Source: DASRIA01 sp963816975 | Lineage (GTDB): Bacteria > Actinomycetota > Thermoleophilia > Solirubrobacterales > JBBDJG01 | Assembly (NCBI GenBank): GCA_963816975.1 | Contig: CAWFMD010000006.1 | Location: 1,054,001 to 1,118,000 of the forward strand | DNA length: 64,000 bases | Direction of reading: 5' to 3' | Shown here: in pieces, positions 50,573 to 58,884 of the stretch | Position numbering within the stretch: the first letter of the stretch is position 1 | How the letters are laid out: each line of letters opens with the position of its first letter | Notes under the pieces: generated by a model | Database searches by the model: none | What the model was told of the DNA's origin: nothing | The model's input: only the letters and a program-made list of their open reading frames with translations | Made by a program: the position numbers and the translations under genes

Positions 50573-52068
50573 CGGCGGACCCGCACGATCTGTGTGTCGT
50601 CGGTGAACTTCCCGTCGTCGTCGGTCACGCGGACCGTGACCGTGACCTGCCGCGCGGTCTCGAACCCGTGCCGGGTCGTGGGGTCGGTGCCCGTGTCGCG
50701 CTCGAACTTCCCGTCGCCGTCGAGGTCCCACTCGTACTTCGTGACCGCGCCGTTCGCGTCCGTGGACCGGGACGCGTCGAAGGTGACCGGCTCCCCGACC
50801 GAGGGGTCGCGCGTCGACGACGTGATCGCGGCCGACGGGCCGCCGGGCTGCTGGTTGGTGAACTGGATCGGGATCCGGATCAGGTCCCGGTCGAGCGTCC
50901 CGTTGCAGCCGCTCATGTGGTACCAGGTGTAGAAGAGCTGAGCCGTCTGGCCGACGGTCTCGAAGTTGCGGGAGGTGCTGGCCGGGTCGAGGATGGACGG
51001 ATCCTTGATCGGGTCCGGCGGAACGCAGTCGGTGGACCACCTGACCTCGGCCTCCATGAGCAGGGTGGCATTCGTCCAATCGAGAAGGTCGCTGGACAGC
51101 GAGTAGTAGACGCCCGGCGGCTTGCCGTGCGCGGGGTCGCCCACGGAGTTGCCGAGCAGCATCCACTTCCGGAAGTAGGTGTTGTACGTGAGGCTTTCGG
51201 TGATCGTTCCGATGCTCGTGAAGTCAACCGGCGCGCACACGTGCGCTCCCGGGTTCGTGGTCACGATGTAGGGGTTCACGAACTGGGCCGCGAAGGCGGA
51301 GCCGTTCCAGGCGCGCCACGACGCGGGATCGCTGACGTCGCGTGTGCGCATCAGGCACGCGCCGAACTGTTGGAGGCCCTTGGGCTCCGCGCGGAACATG
51401 GCGTAGAAGTAGCCGTCGCCCGAGCGCACGACATTGGACGGCGTGAAATACCCGTTGGGCCCGTCCATCGAAAACTGGTATGGGATCGCCGCGACGAGCT
51501 GGGCGGGGGCGGTGGGCTGGGTGAAGGTGGCGCCCGAGTTCGTGGACACCGCACTCGTGATCGCGTTGTACCAGCACGCGTAGCTGGAAGGGCATTCGCT
51601 CACGCATGACCCCGCCTGGTACTCCATGTGGACGAGCGCGTAGATCGTCTTGCCGTCCGGCGTCCACGGCGACGCAAGCCATTCCTTCATGTTGAAGTTC
51701 GACGCCGTGCAGTTGTTGCTCGAGGACATCGTCTTGGTGCAGGGGTGCGTGTAGGGGCTGTCGAGCGTGGTGTTCGCGATCCAGCGGTAGTTCACGTGGT
51801 GCGTGTTCATCAGCTGGATCTTCCCGGTGTCGTCTTTGAACGCACGCGCGGGTTCGTCGGTGATGTCGTTGTCCTCGCAGTTCTGCGTCGACCAGTCGTA
51901 TACGAACACCTCGGGTCCGACCTGTTGCGCAACGGCCTGGTTGAACACGAATGGCGAATAGGGCGGAGGCAGCGCGTGCGCGTCAGCCGAGTGTGACAGC
52001 GTGGCGACGAGGGCGGCCAGGCAGACCGCCCAGATCACGCGAACTACCCGGTAGTCAGTACCGGACAT
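50569..52068 (-). CDS. Secreted beta-propeller (sialidase/GH43-like) protein with PKD domain
   Basis: A 499-residue exported protein; ATG at 52068 precedes a signal peptide ending near A-D-A. The central region (about 50-400) has repeated strands such as DGYFYAMFRAEPKG, ADPASWRAWNG-like DVSDPASWRAWNG and KDPSILDP, the pattern of five-bladed-propeller glycoside hydrolases or exo-sialidase-like proteins, with many cysteine pairs. The last 90 residues are a PKD domain (TSSTRDPSVGEPVTFDAS, YEWDLDGDGKFERDTG). No catalytic residue is assigned. It is co-translated with the downstream stalk protein. Confidence 0.75.
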   Translation of the reverse strand: MSGTDYRVVRVIWAVCLAALVATLSHSADAHALPPPYSPFVFNQAVAQQVGPEVFVYDWSTQNCEDNDITDEPARAFKDDTGKIQLMNTHHVNYRWIANTTLDSPYTHPCTKTMSSSNNCTASNFNMKEWLASPWTPDGKTIYALVHMEYQAGSCVSECPSSYACWYNAITSAVSTNSGATFTQPTAPAQLVAAIPYQFSMDGPNGYFTPSNVVRSGDGYFYAMFRAEPKGLQQFGACLMRTRDVSDPASWRAWNGSAFAAQFVNPYIVTTNPGAHVCAPVDFTSIGTITESLTYNTYFRKWMLLGNSVGDPAHGKPPGVYYSLSSDLLDWTNATLLMEAEVRWSTDCVPPDPIKDPSILDPASTSRNFETVGQTAQLFYTWYHMSGCNGTLDRDLIRIPIQFTNQQPGGPSAAITSSTRDPSVGEPVTFDASRSTDANGAVTKYEWDLDGDGKFERDTGTDPTTRHGFETARQVTVTVRVTDDDGKFTDDTQIVRVRR

Positions 52069-52248
52069 GGCCCCTAAGAATCCCTGCACCTCCCAGTGAC
52101 CCCAGCGGTCGGATGCGGTTCGTGGTACCGGCAATCCAGCCCTCCGCGGGGGCTGGACCAGATTACCGTCGGCCGCGATGCAGCGCAACAGGTCCGGGCA
52201 CCCAAACGGAGCGGTCCAGGCGATCCGGGGGATCGCCTCGACGGACCG

Positions 52249-53586
52249 TCAAGAGGCTGCTCGCTGCAAACGCGTCCACGCCGCACGCGCAGATCGCAGG
52301 TCCAGCGCCGACAGGGCACTGCCCGTCAGCGCCCGCCGGAGGTAGCGGCGCGCCTGCTCGTCGCGGCCGGCGTCACGCGCGGCGATCCCCGCGTGGTACA
52401 GAAAACGGGCGTCACGGGAGCCGAGTTTCAACGCGCGGTGCGCGAACTGCAGTCCTTCACCTGGTCGGCCCGTGCGGGTAAGCGCCCAGCCGAGTGCGTC
52501 CGCGCTACTCACGCTGGGAGCGGCAGCCCACAGGCGGCGCCCGAGCGACACGGCCCGCGCACGGTCCAGGTGATCGGCCTCGATCACGACCATCCCGGCG
52601 TCGACTTTCCCCCCTTGGCGCAGCTCGAGCCGGTGCTCGGCGTCCACCAGCCGGAGGCGCTCGCGCGCCGCGGCCCGGCGACCCGTGACGAGCTCCACGT
52701 CCGCGAGCGCGACGAGGTAGTCGGCCCCGGGAGAGCGCGCGGCGATCGCGCGGTAACGGCGCAGCGCGGCCTCCAGGTCGCCACGGGTCGCGTCGATGCG
52801 GGCGAGCCCGGCCTGGGCGGGGAGGTAGCCGGGCGCGCGCGACAGCACCAACCGGTACGCGCGCTCCGCCGCGGCGGGGCGCCCGCGCGCCAGCTCGAGC
52901 CCGCCGACCAGCGCCTGCACGTAGAAAAAGCCCTCGCTCGTGGCTCCTCCCGCCGAGGCGGCCAGGCGCATCGCCCGGACCGCGCCAGGCAGGTCGCCGT
53001 GCAGCTCGCGCAGGTACGACACACGTGCGTACGAGTCCAGGTTGGGCTTGAGGTCGACCATCCGCTGCAGCGTGCGCTCCGCCGCGTCGTAGCGGCCCAG
53101 CTCGACGAGCGAGTCGATGATCACCCCGTAGGGCTTGACCACCCCCGGCGCCGCCGCCCGAGCGCGCTCGCCAAAGCGCAGCCCGGCGCGGAAGTCGTGG
53201 CGGGAGTTCGCCAGCGAGCCCATCGCCGTGAGCGCGCCGGCCTCGCGGGGGTCGCGCCGCAGTGCCGCGCGCAGCGCTGCGTCGGCGCGCGTGTAGAGGC
53301 TCGGGTCGGCGGTCTCGCGCGCCTTCTGGAGGTAGGCGTCGCCGAGGGCCGCGTGGGTCGCCGCGCGCGAGCCGTCGCGGCGCACGGCGGCCTGCAGGGA
53401 GCGGATGCGCTGATCGGTGGTGCTGCGCGCATCGGCAAGGCCGCCGGCGCCTACACCGGCACCGGCCCCCGCGGCGCCGCTCCCGGACGGCGAGTCGATC
53501 AGCTTGATCGCGAGGAACGTGGCCCCGAACGCGATCAGCGGCGCGAGCAGCTTGATCAGAAGAGATCTGGTGACGGTGAAGTTCAT
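52249..53586 (-). CDS. Membrane-anchored tetratricopeptide repeat protein
   Basis: A 445-residue protein with an N-terminal membrane segment (about 9-28), a Gly/Ala linker, then TPR-type helix pairs through residues 60-440. Examples are ALGDAYLQKARETADPSLYT, PGYLPAQAGLARIDATRGDL and RFLYHAGIAARDAGRDEQAR. TPRs mediate protein-protein contacts. It follows the DUF4331 gene by 83 bases on the same strand and is divergent from an ECF sigma/RskA pair, an arrangement suggesting a shared regulon. ATG at 53586. Confidence 0.85.
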   Translation of the reverse strand: MNFTVTRSLLIKLLAPLIAFGATFLAIKLIDSPSGSGAAGAGAGVGAGGLADARSTTDQRIRSLQAAVRRDGSRAATHAALGDAYLQKARETADPSLYTRADAALRAALRRDPREAGALTAMGSLANSRHDFRAGLRFGERARAAAPGVVKPYGVIIDSLVELGRYDAAERTLQRMVDLKPNLDSYARVSYLRELHGDLPGAVRAMRLAASAGGATSEGFFYVQALVGGLELARGRPAAAERAYRLVLSRAPGYLPAQAGLARIDATRGDLEAALRRYRAIAARSPGADYLVALADVELVTGRRAAARERLRLVDAEHRLELRQGGKVDAGMVVIEADHLDRARAVSLGRRLWAAAPSVSSADALGWALTRTGRPGEGLQFAHRALKLGSRDARFLYHAGIAARDAGRDEQARRYLRRALTGSALSALDLRSARAAWTRLQRAAS

Positions 53587-53669
53587 GGCGTGTTTGAGCG
53601 GTTTGGAAGTTTGGTGGTGAAGTGCCGAGTGGGGGCCCCAGCGTGGAGGCCCCCATCCGGCGACCGCCG

Positions 53670-55241
53670 TTACGGCAGCGGGTAGTCCTTCTTGATCCGG
53701 GAGTTGAGCCCCGAATCGGCTGCGACCACGTACGGGAACGTGCTCGAGAACGTCTTGTCGTTCGCGGGCACGGAGTCCCCGAGGTCGGTCGGGTTCGGGC
53801 ACTTCGCGGGCGCCTTGCAGGCGTCCGCGCCCAGCACCATCGGGTCGGCGAGCTCGCCGGCCACGACCTGTAGTGCGATGTCGACCACGTCATCGGTCAA
53901 CCTGCGGCCGTTCGGGTAACCGGCGAGGTCACCCGCGAGCACCCCGAGGGCCTTCGGGTCGGCCGCCGGCGGAACGCCGAGGTTGAGCTTCAGCGTGTCG
54001 ACCGGCTTCGCCTTCCTCGGGTCCGAGGCCTGCTGGTTGAGGCCGGGAATACCCTGGAGCACGGCCTGCACGATGTCCACCCGGTTGGTCTCCGGGGCAC
54101 CGACACCGAACAGCAGGTTCAGGATCGCCGCCAGCTCCGGCTTGACCACGAACTGCCCGTACAGCTCGGCGTCGCGGTCCGGAGTGGTGCGGTTGAACAT
54201 GTCCTTCTTGCCGACCGGGATCACGACCTCGTTCACGAGCGGGTTCGCCAGGCGCGAGACCTGTACGTAGTCACCGCTGCTCCCGCGGTCGTCGTCGTCG
54301 TCGTCGTCGTCGCGGCTGCTGCGCGCGCTCAGCACCGAGACGCTCTTGCGCTCGGTCGACGCCCACACGCCCACGACGGCGTTCTTGTCCTTCATCGAGT
54401 CCACTTCGTCGCCGTCCCGGGTGACCTGCTCCTCAGGCACCTGGAGGACGATGGAGTGCACGCCGTATCCGGCGAGATCGTCCACGGCCTTCCCCTGGGA
54501 GGCGCGGCCCTCGAGGTTGACGCCGTCGAACGTCATGCCGAGATCCACGAAGAACGGGTCGTCACGCTGGCCTGCGAACACCTTGCCGCCACCTGGCAGC
54601 CCGGTGATCGCCTGGTTCGCGACCTTGTTGTAGTCCGGGATCGTCTTCGGCCCGACGTTGTTGGGCGCGACCGGCACGTTGCGCGCGATCGTGCGCACGC
54701 TGCGCAGCACGCGCTTCGAGCGGTGTCGGCGGTTGCTCTTGTGCTTGCGCGACTTGGCCTTCCGTGAGTTCTTGCGCGATTGCTTCCTGTTCTTTGAAGC
54801 CGAAGCGCTGCGCGCAGACCCATAGCTCAGCCGTTCCACGTCGTAGAACTGCTTCTGCAGGAGCTTGGGGTCGTCGATCGACGACACGCCGGGCAACGCA
54901 TACAGGAACGAGCTTCCGCCGTTCTCGTACTTGTCCCTGAACGTGAACCGGTAGCGGACATCCGGCTTGCCGTCCCCGGTGTTGTCGACGTTGATGTAGT
55001 AGCGGGCCTTCTGGTCGAACCTGTAGAAGTTCGGGCCTCCCGCGGGATCCTCGAACGGTACCCAGTTCGAGACAACCGTCAGTGAGTCTTCGGCGCCCTT
55101 CGCCGTAAAGGCGTAGACGTCGGTGTCGTCGGCGGTCGGGTCGATCGAGGTGAGCGGTGCCTCCCTGTGGCTGGAGCCAATACTGAGGGGCACAGCGACC
55201 ACGATCGCCAGCAACGCAGCGACGATCGAAAGCCTCTTCAT
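53670..55241 (-). CDS. Secreted DUF4331 family protein
   Basis: A 523-residue exported protein; ATG at 55241 has a very strong AAGGAGG site. After the signal peptide (residues 1-23) comes the DUF4331 hallmark SSHREAPLTSIDPTADDTDV, then NVDNTGDGKPDVRYRFTFRD, and PVGKKDMFNRTTPDRD near the C-terminal half. Two unusual inserts break the domain: a Lys/Arg-rich stretch of about 28 residues (about 165-192) and an eight-Asp run (about 319). DUF4331 proteins are secreted and of unknown function; they may be structural or enzyme-like. First gene of the minus-strand operon with the TPR gene. Confidence 0.88.
   Translation of the reverse strand: MKRLSIVAALLAIVVAVPLSIGSSHREAPLTSIDPTADDTDVYAFTAKGAEDSLTVVSNWVPFEDPAGGPNFYRFDQKARYYINVDNTGDGKPDVRYRFTFRDKYENGGSSFLYALPGVSSIDDPKLLQKQFYDVERLSYGSARSASASKNRKQSRKNSRKAKSRKHKSNRRHRSKRVLRSVRTIARNVPVAPNNVGPKTIPDYNKVANQAITGLPGGGKVFAGQRDDPFFVDLGMTFDGVNLEGRASQGKAVDDLAGYGVHSIVLQVPEEQVTRDGDEVDSMKDKNAVVGVWASTERKSVSVLSARSSRDDDDDDDDRGSSGDYVQVSRLANPLVNEVVIPVGKKDMFNRTTPDRDAELYGQFVVKPELAAILNLLFGVGAPETNRVDIVQAVLQGIPGLNQQASDPRKAKPVDTLKLNLGVPPAADPKALGVLAGDLAGYPNGRRLTDDVVDIALQVVAGELADPMVLGADACKAPAKCPNPTDLGDSVPANDKTFSSTFPYVVAADSGLNSRIKKDYPLP
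54288..54312. repeat. (GTC)8 trinucleotide repeat inside the DUF4331 gene
   Basis: Eight perfect GTC units plus one base encode consecutive Asp codons on the minus strand. It is in-frame, so length changes would add or remove Asp without frameshift. Confidence 0.9.
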
Positions 55242-55400
55242 ATAGTCCTCCTTGAACCTTTGTCGCTTGTGACGAGCGAACCCTGCCGGCTCACCCGTCT
55301 TCACGTGCCCTTTACGTCAGCCTGGCGCCGGCGGATCATCACCCCGGTTAGGCTGATCCAGCCGGAAGTCTTCCGCGTAGTCATGGAGGTCGCCCGCAAA

Positions 55401-55994
55401 ATGCCCGGCGAGGACCCTTACTTGGAGATCGAATCACTTCAGCGCCTCGGCGACGAGGACCTCATGCCGCTCGTGCAGCGCAAGGACGCGAGCGCCTTCG
55501 AGATCGTCTTTGACCGCCACGGGGGCGCGGCTTACTCGCTTGCCTACCGAATCGTGGGCGATCGCGGGCTCGCCGAGGATGTCGCCCAGGAGGCGTTCCT
55601 GTCGGTGTGGCGCAGCGGCGCGCGCTTCGACCGGGCGCGGGGCAGCGTGCGCACCTGGCTGCTGGGAGTGGTGCGCAACCGCGCGATCGACGCGCTGCGC
55701 CGCGACGCCGGCCGGGCGCCGGCCGTGAGCCTCGAGCTGGACACCGTGCCCGAGCAGGAGTCGCGCTTCGAGCGCACCGATGCGGAGGCGTTGCGCCACG
55801 AGACCGCCTCGGAGGTGCGCAGCGCGCTCAGCGAGCTGCCGGCGGATCAGGTGCGGGTCGTGCAGCTCGCCTACTTCGGGGGGCTGACACATGTCGAGAT
55901 CGCGCAGGTGCTGGGCATGCCGCTCGGCACGGTCAAGGGGCGAATGCGACTGGCGATGGACAAGATGCGAGCAAACCTCGCGGAGGGCCTGTGA
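55401..55994 (+). CDS. ECF-type RNA polymerase sigma factor (SigK-like)
   Basis: A 197-residue sigma factor. Region 2: DASAFEIVFDRHGGAAYSLA, GLAEDVAQEAFLSVWR; region 4: LPADQVRVVQLAYFGGLTHV and EIAQVLGMPLGTVKGRMRLA. The ATG at 55401 is preferred because GGAGGT lies 10 bases upstream; ATG at 55383 is possible. Its GTGA overlap with the next gene couples it to an RskA-type anti-sigma. It is divergent from the DUF4331/TPR operon, a likely target. Confidence 0.9.
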   Translation: MPGEDPYLEIESLQRLGDEDLMPLVQRKDASAFEIVFDRHGGAAYSLAYRIVGDRGLAEDVAQEAFLSVWRSGARFDRARGSVRTWLLGVVRNRAIDALRRDAGRAPAVSLELDTVPEQESRFERTDAEALRHETASEVRSALSELPADQVRVVQLAYFGGLTHVEIAQVLGMPLGTVKGRMRLAMDKMRANLAEGL

Positions 55995-56683
55995 ACGACT
56001 CAGACCATCACGTGCACTACGAGGACGAGCTCGCGGCCTACATGCTCGACGCGCTCGCGCCCGAAGAGGCGCAGCGCTTCGAACGCCATCTGGAAGATTG
56101 TCCGCGCTGCCAGAAGCGGGCGCGATGGTTGCGCAGCTCGGTCGAGATGCTGCCCGCCGCGGTCGAGCAGGTCGAGCCGCCGCCCTCGTTGCGCGAGCAC
56201 CTGATGGCGACCGTCCGCGCGGAGGCCGAGGTCGACCGGCCGGTACCGAAGCGTCCATCCCGACGTTGGTCCTGGCGAGACCTGCTGGCTGTCCCGCGCC
56301 CGGTGCTGGCGATCGCGGGGGTCCTGGTCGTCATGGTGGCGGGGAGCGGATACGTGCTGGGCGCAGCGGGTGAGGGGGACGCAACGGTCACCCTCAAGGG
56401 TCAGGCGCCGCCGGGTACGACCGCGGTCGTCGAACGCACCGGCGACCATGGAACGCTGCAGGTCTCCGGACTGCCGCAGCACCGCGACGGCATCTACGAG
56501 GTGTGGATCGCGCGTGGCAGCCAGGTACGACCGTCGACGCTCTTCCAGGTGCACCGGGACGGGAGCGGCGCGGCCGCGATCCCGGAAGGGCTCGCGGGCG
56601 CCGATCAGGTAATGGTCACGCTCGAGCCGGCGGGCGGCAGCGCCAAGCCCACCGGCACGCCGATCATCGTCACGCAGATCTAG
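55991..56683 (+). CDS. RskA-type anti-sigma factor
   Basis: A 230-residue single-pass membrane protein. The cytoplasmic zinc-binding anti-sigma motif is seen as ERHLEDCPRCQK with His33, Cys37 and Cys40; a membrane helix is at about 97-117; the extracytoplasmic RskA domain follows (GIYEVWIARGSQVRPSTL and VMVTLEPAGGS). It should hold the partner sigma factor inactive until cleaved by membrane proteases under stress. GTG at 55991 overlaps the sigma stop. Its own stop overlaps that of the convergent gene (CTAG). Confidence 0.92.
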   Translation: MNDSDHHVHYEDELAAYMLDALAPEEAQRFERHLEDCPRCQKRARWLRSSVEMLPAAVEQVEPPPSLREHLMATVRAEAEVDRPVPKRPSRRWSWRDLLAVPRPVLAIAGVLVVMVAGSGYVLGAAGEGDATVTLKGQAPPGTTAVVERTGDHGTLQVSGLPQHRDGIYEVWIARGSQVRPSTLFQVHRDGSGAAAIPEGLAGADQVMVTLEPAGGSAKPTGTPIIVTQI

Positions 56684-58407
56684 CCGCCGTTCGCGAAGCG
56701 CATCGCGAGCAGCGCCATGTCGTCGCCCTCGTCTCCATCGTGGCGGCGCAATGCGATCTCGTTTGCGACGCGCGTTACGACCTCCATCGCGTTGAGGCCG
56801 GCACAACGCGAGAGAATCCGCCCGAGGCCCTCGGCGCCCAGGCGCCCGCGCTTCGTTCTCGTCTCGGTCGCGCCGTCCGTGTAGAGCAGCAGCGTGTCGC
56901 CGCCACCCAGAATGATCTCCACCTCGCTCAAGGTGGGGTCGCGCATGACGCCGAGCAGGGAGCCCGGCGCTCCCACCGCATCGACCCGCCCGTCGGCCCG
57001 CAGGATGAACGGCATGGGGTGCCCTCCGAGCGTCAGCCCGAGGCGCGCCGAGGACCCGTTGGCCTCGACCACCCCGAGCGCGACGGTGCAGAACTGGCTG
57101 CCGCGGAAGTTGTTGAGCAGCGCGTCGTTGACGGTCTCGAGCATCTCCGCCGGCGCCGCGTGGTGCAGGGCAGCGGCGCGCAGGGTGTACCGCGCCAGCG
57201 CGGTCACGGTTGCGGCCTCGACGCCCTTGCCGCAGACGTCCGCGATCGCGACCCCCCAACCGCCGCCGCAGGTCTCGAACACGTCGTAGAAGTCGCCGCC
57301 CACCTCCGTGCCCCCCGCCGCGGGCCGGTAGATGGCCGCGATGTCGAACCCGTCGACGCTCGGGAGGGTCGCCGGAAGCAGGCTCTGCTGCAGCGTCTCC
57401 GCGATGTACGTGCGCTCGGAGTACAGCCGCGCGTTCTCGATCGCGGTCGAAGCGCGCCGCGCCAGCTCCTTGACGAGCGCCACGACCTGTGGCCCGAAGT
57501 CCTTTCTGCGCGGGCCCAGCGCGATCGAGAGCGTCCCGAGCAGCCTGTCGCCGGCCTTGATCGGCGCGACCATCCCCAGTCGTCCGGGAAAGCGCCTCAG
57601 GTCCTCGAGGTGCTCCGGAGAAGTCGCCCACCCGGTGCGATCCTCCTCGACGATCTGCTCCGGCAGCTGGGATTGCCCCAGCCGAATGGCGCGCGCGATC
57701 GGATGGTCGCCCGCGGGATCGATCGGGTGCCTGCGCAGGCGCTCGAATGCCTGGCGCAGCTCCTCGTCCACCGCCGCGGTCGCGAACCGCTCGATCGTGC
57801 CGTCCTCGCGGCGCACGTCGACCATGCAGCCGTCGCCGATGAACGGCACGGCCAGCTCGGCCAGCTGCTGCAGGGTGGCGGGCAGGTCGAGGGTGGAGTC
57901 GAGGATCGCGCTCGCGCGGGCCAGGTATTCGAGCTCCTGCTCGTTGCGCCGGCGCTCCTCCTCTTTGCGGCGCTCGTCGGTCACGTCGCTCGAGAAGCCC
58001 ACCATCGCGACCAGCTCGCCCTCTTCGTCGTAGAACGGGACGATCCGGGCGTGCACGGTGCGCTCCGACCCGTCCCGGCGGCGGATGGGGAAGTCGCCCG
58101 TCCAGGTCTGCCCGCTCGCAACCTCGCGCATCACCCGCTGGGCAAAGCGCGCGTCCCGCGGGGCGATCGCCAACTCCTGGAGGGTGTGGCCCACGGCCTC
58201 TGTCGCGGGCCAGCCGTAGATCTGCTCGGCGTGCGGGTTCCAGCGCAGGACCACGCCGCCTGGGTCGACGGCGATGACGGCCACGTCGACTTCGTCGATG
58301 AGCCTCGTGTCCAGTTCGCCGGACACGAGGCCGGCGATGCGTTCTCCTCCAGTAACCCGCGCCATAGCCCCTCGGGCTGACTCTAACCGCATCGGGTCCC
58401 CGGTCAT
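56680..58407 (-). CDS. PAS-GAF-SpoIIE (PP2C-type) phosphatase
   Basis: A 575-residue soluble signalling protein. A PAS domain (about 38-150: VAVIAVDPGGVVLRWNPHAE, GHTLQELA) precedes a GAF domain (about 175-335) and a C-terminal SpoIIE/PP2C phosphatase with VGGDFYDVFE, ADVCGKGVEAA, YTDGATETR and GDEGDDMALLAMR, including the metal-binding Asp residues. Such proteins dephosphorylate anti-sigma-factor antagonists, opposing RsbW-like kinases such as that at 36003. Start at 58407 ATG; internal ATGs at 58392 and 58365 are also possible. Confidence 0.92.
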   Translation of the reverse strand: MTGDPMRLESARGAMARVTGGERIAGLVSGELDTRLIDEVDVAVIAVDPGGVVLRWNPHAEQIYGWPATEAVGHTLQELAIAPRDARFAQRVMREVASGQTWTGDFPIRRRDGSERTVHARIVPFYDEEGELVAMVGFSSDVTDERRKEEERRRNEQELEYLARASAILDSTLDLPATLQQLAELAVPFIGDGCMVDVRREDGTIERFATAAVDEELRQAFERLRRHPIDPAGDHPIARAIRLGQSQLPEQIVEEDRTGWATSPEHLEDLRRFPGRLGMVAPIKAGDRLLGTLSIALGPRRKDFGPQVVALVKELARRASTAIENARLYSERTYIAETLQQSLLPATLPSVDGFDIAAIYRPAAGGTEVGGDFYDVFETCGGGWGVAIADVCGKGVEAATVTALARYTLRAAALHHAAPAEMLETVNDALLNNFRGSQFCTVALGVVEANGSSARLGLTLGGHPMPFILRADGRVDAVGAPGSLLGVMRDPTLSEVEIILGGGDTLLLYTDGATETRTKRGRLGAEGLGRILSRCAGLNAMEVVTRVANEIALRRHDGDEGDDMALLAMRFANGG

Positions 58408-58418
58408 ATGATCCGGTC

Positions 58419-58871
58419 ATGGCTGGGCAGGCCCCCATCAGCCAGAACGACTCACCGGCGGCGCTCCAGCAGGCGATCGAGCGCTACAACGACGCCTGGA
58501 ACGACCACGACGTCGAGGCGATCATGGGCATGCACGCGCCGGACATGGTGTTCCACAACCACACGGCCGGGGAGAGCGCCGCGGGCGAGGACGTGCGCGG
58601 CCACCTGGAATCCATCTTCGAGACCTGGCCCGACATCCGCTTCGAGGCCCGCCGCCTCTACGTGCGTGAGGGTCTCGTCGTGCAGGAGTGGACCGCGACG
58701 GCGACCCACACGAGCACCATGCGCCGCGGCGACGTAGTCGCCGCGCCCACCGGCCGCCAGGTCAAGTGGGACGGAATGGACGTGATCCCCTTCGAGGACG
58801 GACGCGTGAAGCGCAAGGACGTGTACTCCGACTCCGTCTCGATCCTGCGCCAGGTCGGCCTGTTCGACTGA
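58419..58871 (+). CDS. SnoaL-like / NTF2-superfamily protein
   Basis: A 150-residue protein with the SnoaL-like layout: ALQQAIERYNDAWNDHDVEA, then MHAPDMVFHNHTAGE, a helix GEDVRGHLESIFETWPD and C-terminal strands ending GRVKRKDVYSDSVSILRQVG. Two His (FHNHT) could be catalytic or metal-binding, as in polyketide cyclase-like members. Start is ATG at 58419. Second SnoaL-like gene of the window (see 4545); the two are not close paralogues. Confidence 0.85.
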   Translation: MAGQAPISQNDSPAALQQAIERYNDAWNDHDVEAIMGMHAPDMVFHNHTAGESAAGEDVRGHLESIFETWPDIRFEARRLYVREGLVVQEWTATATHTSTMRRGDVVAAPTGRQVKWDGMDVIPFEDGRVKRKDVYSDSVSILRQVGLFD

Positions 58872-58884
58872 GCGGCCGCCGGCG

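Noticed and set aside
56000..58438. 812-residue minus-strand frame over RskA and the SpoIIE phosphatase
   Set aside because: Arg/Gly-rich out-of-frame reading of real genes.
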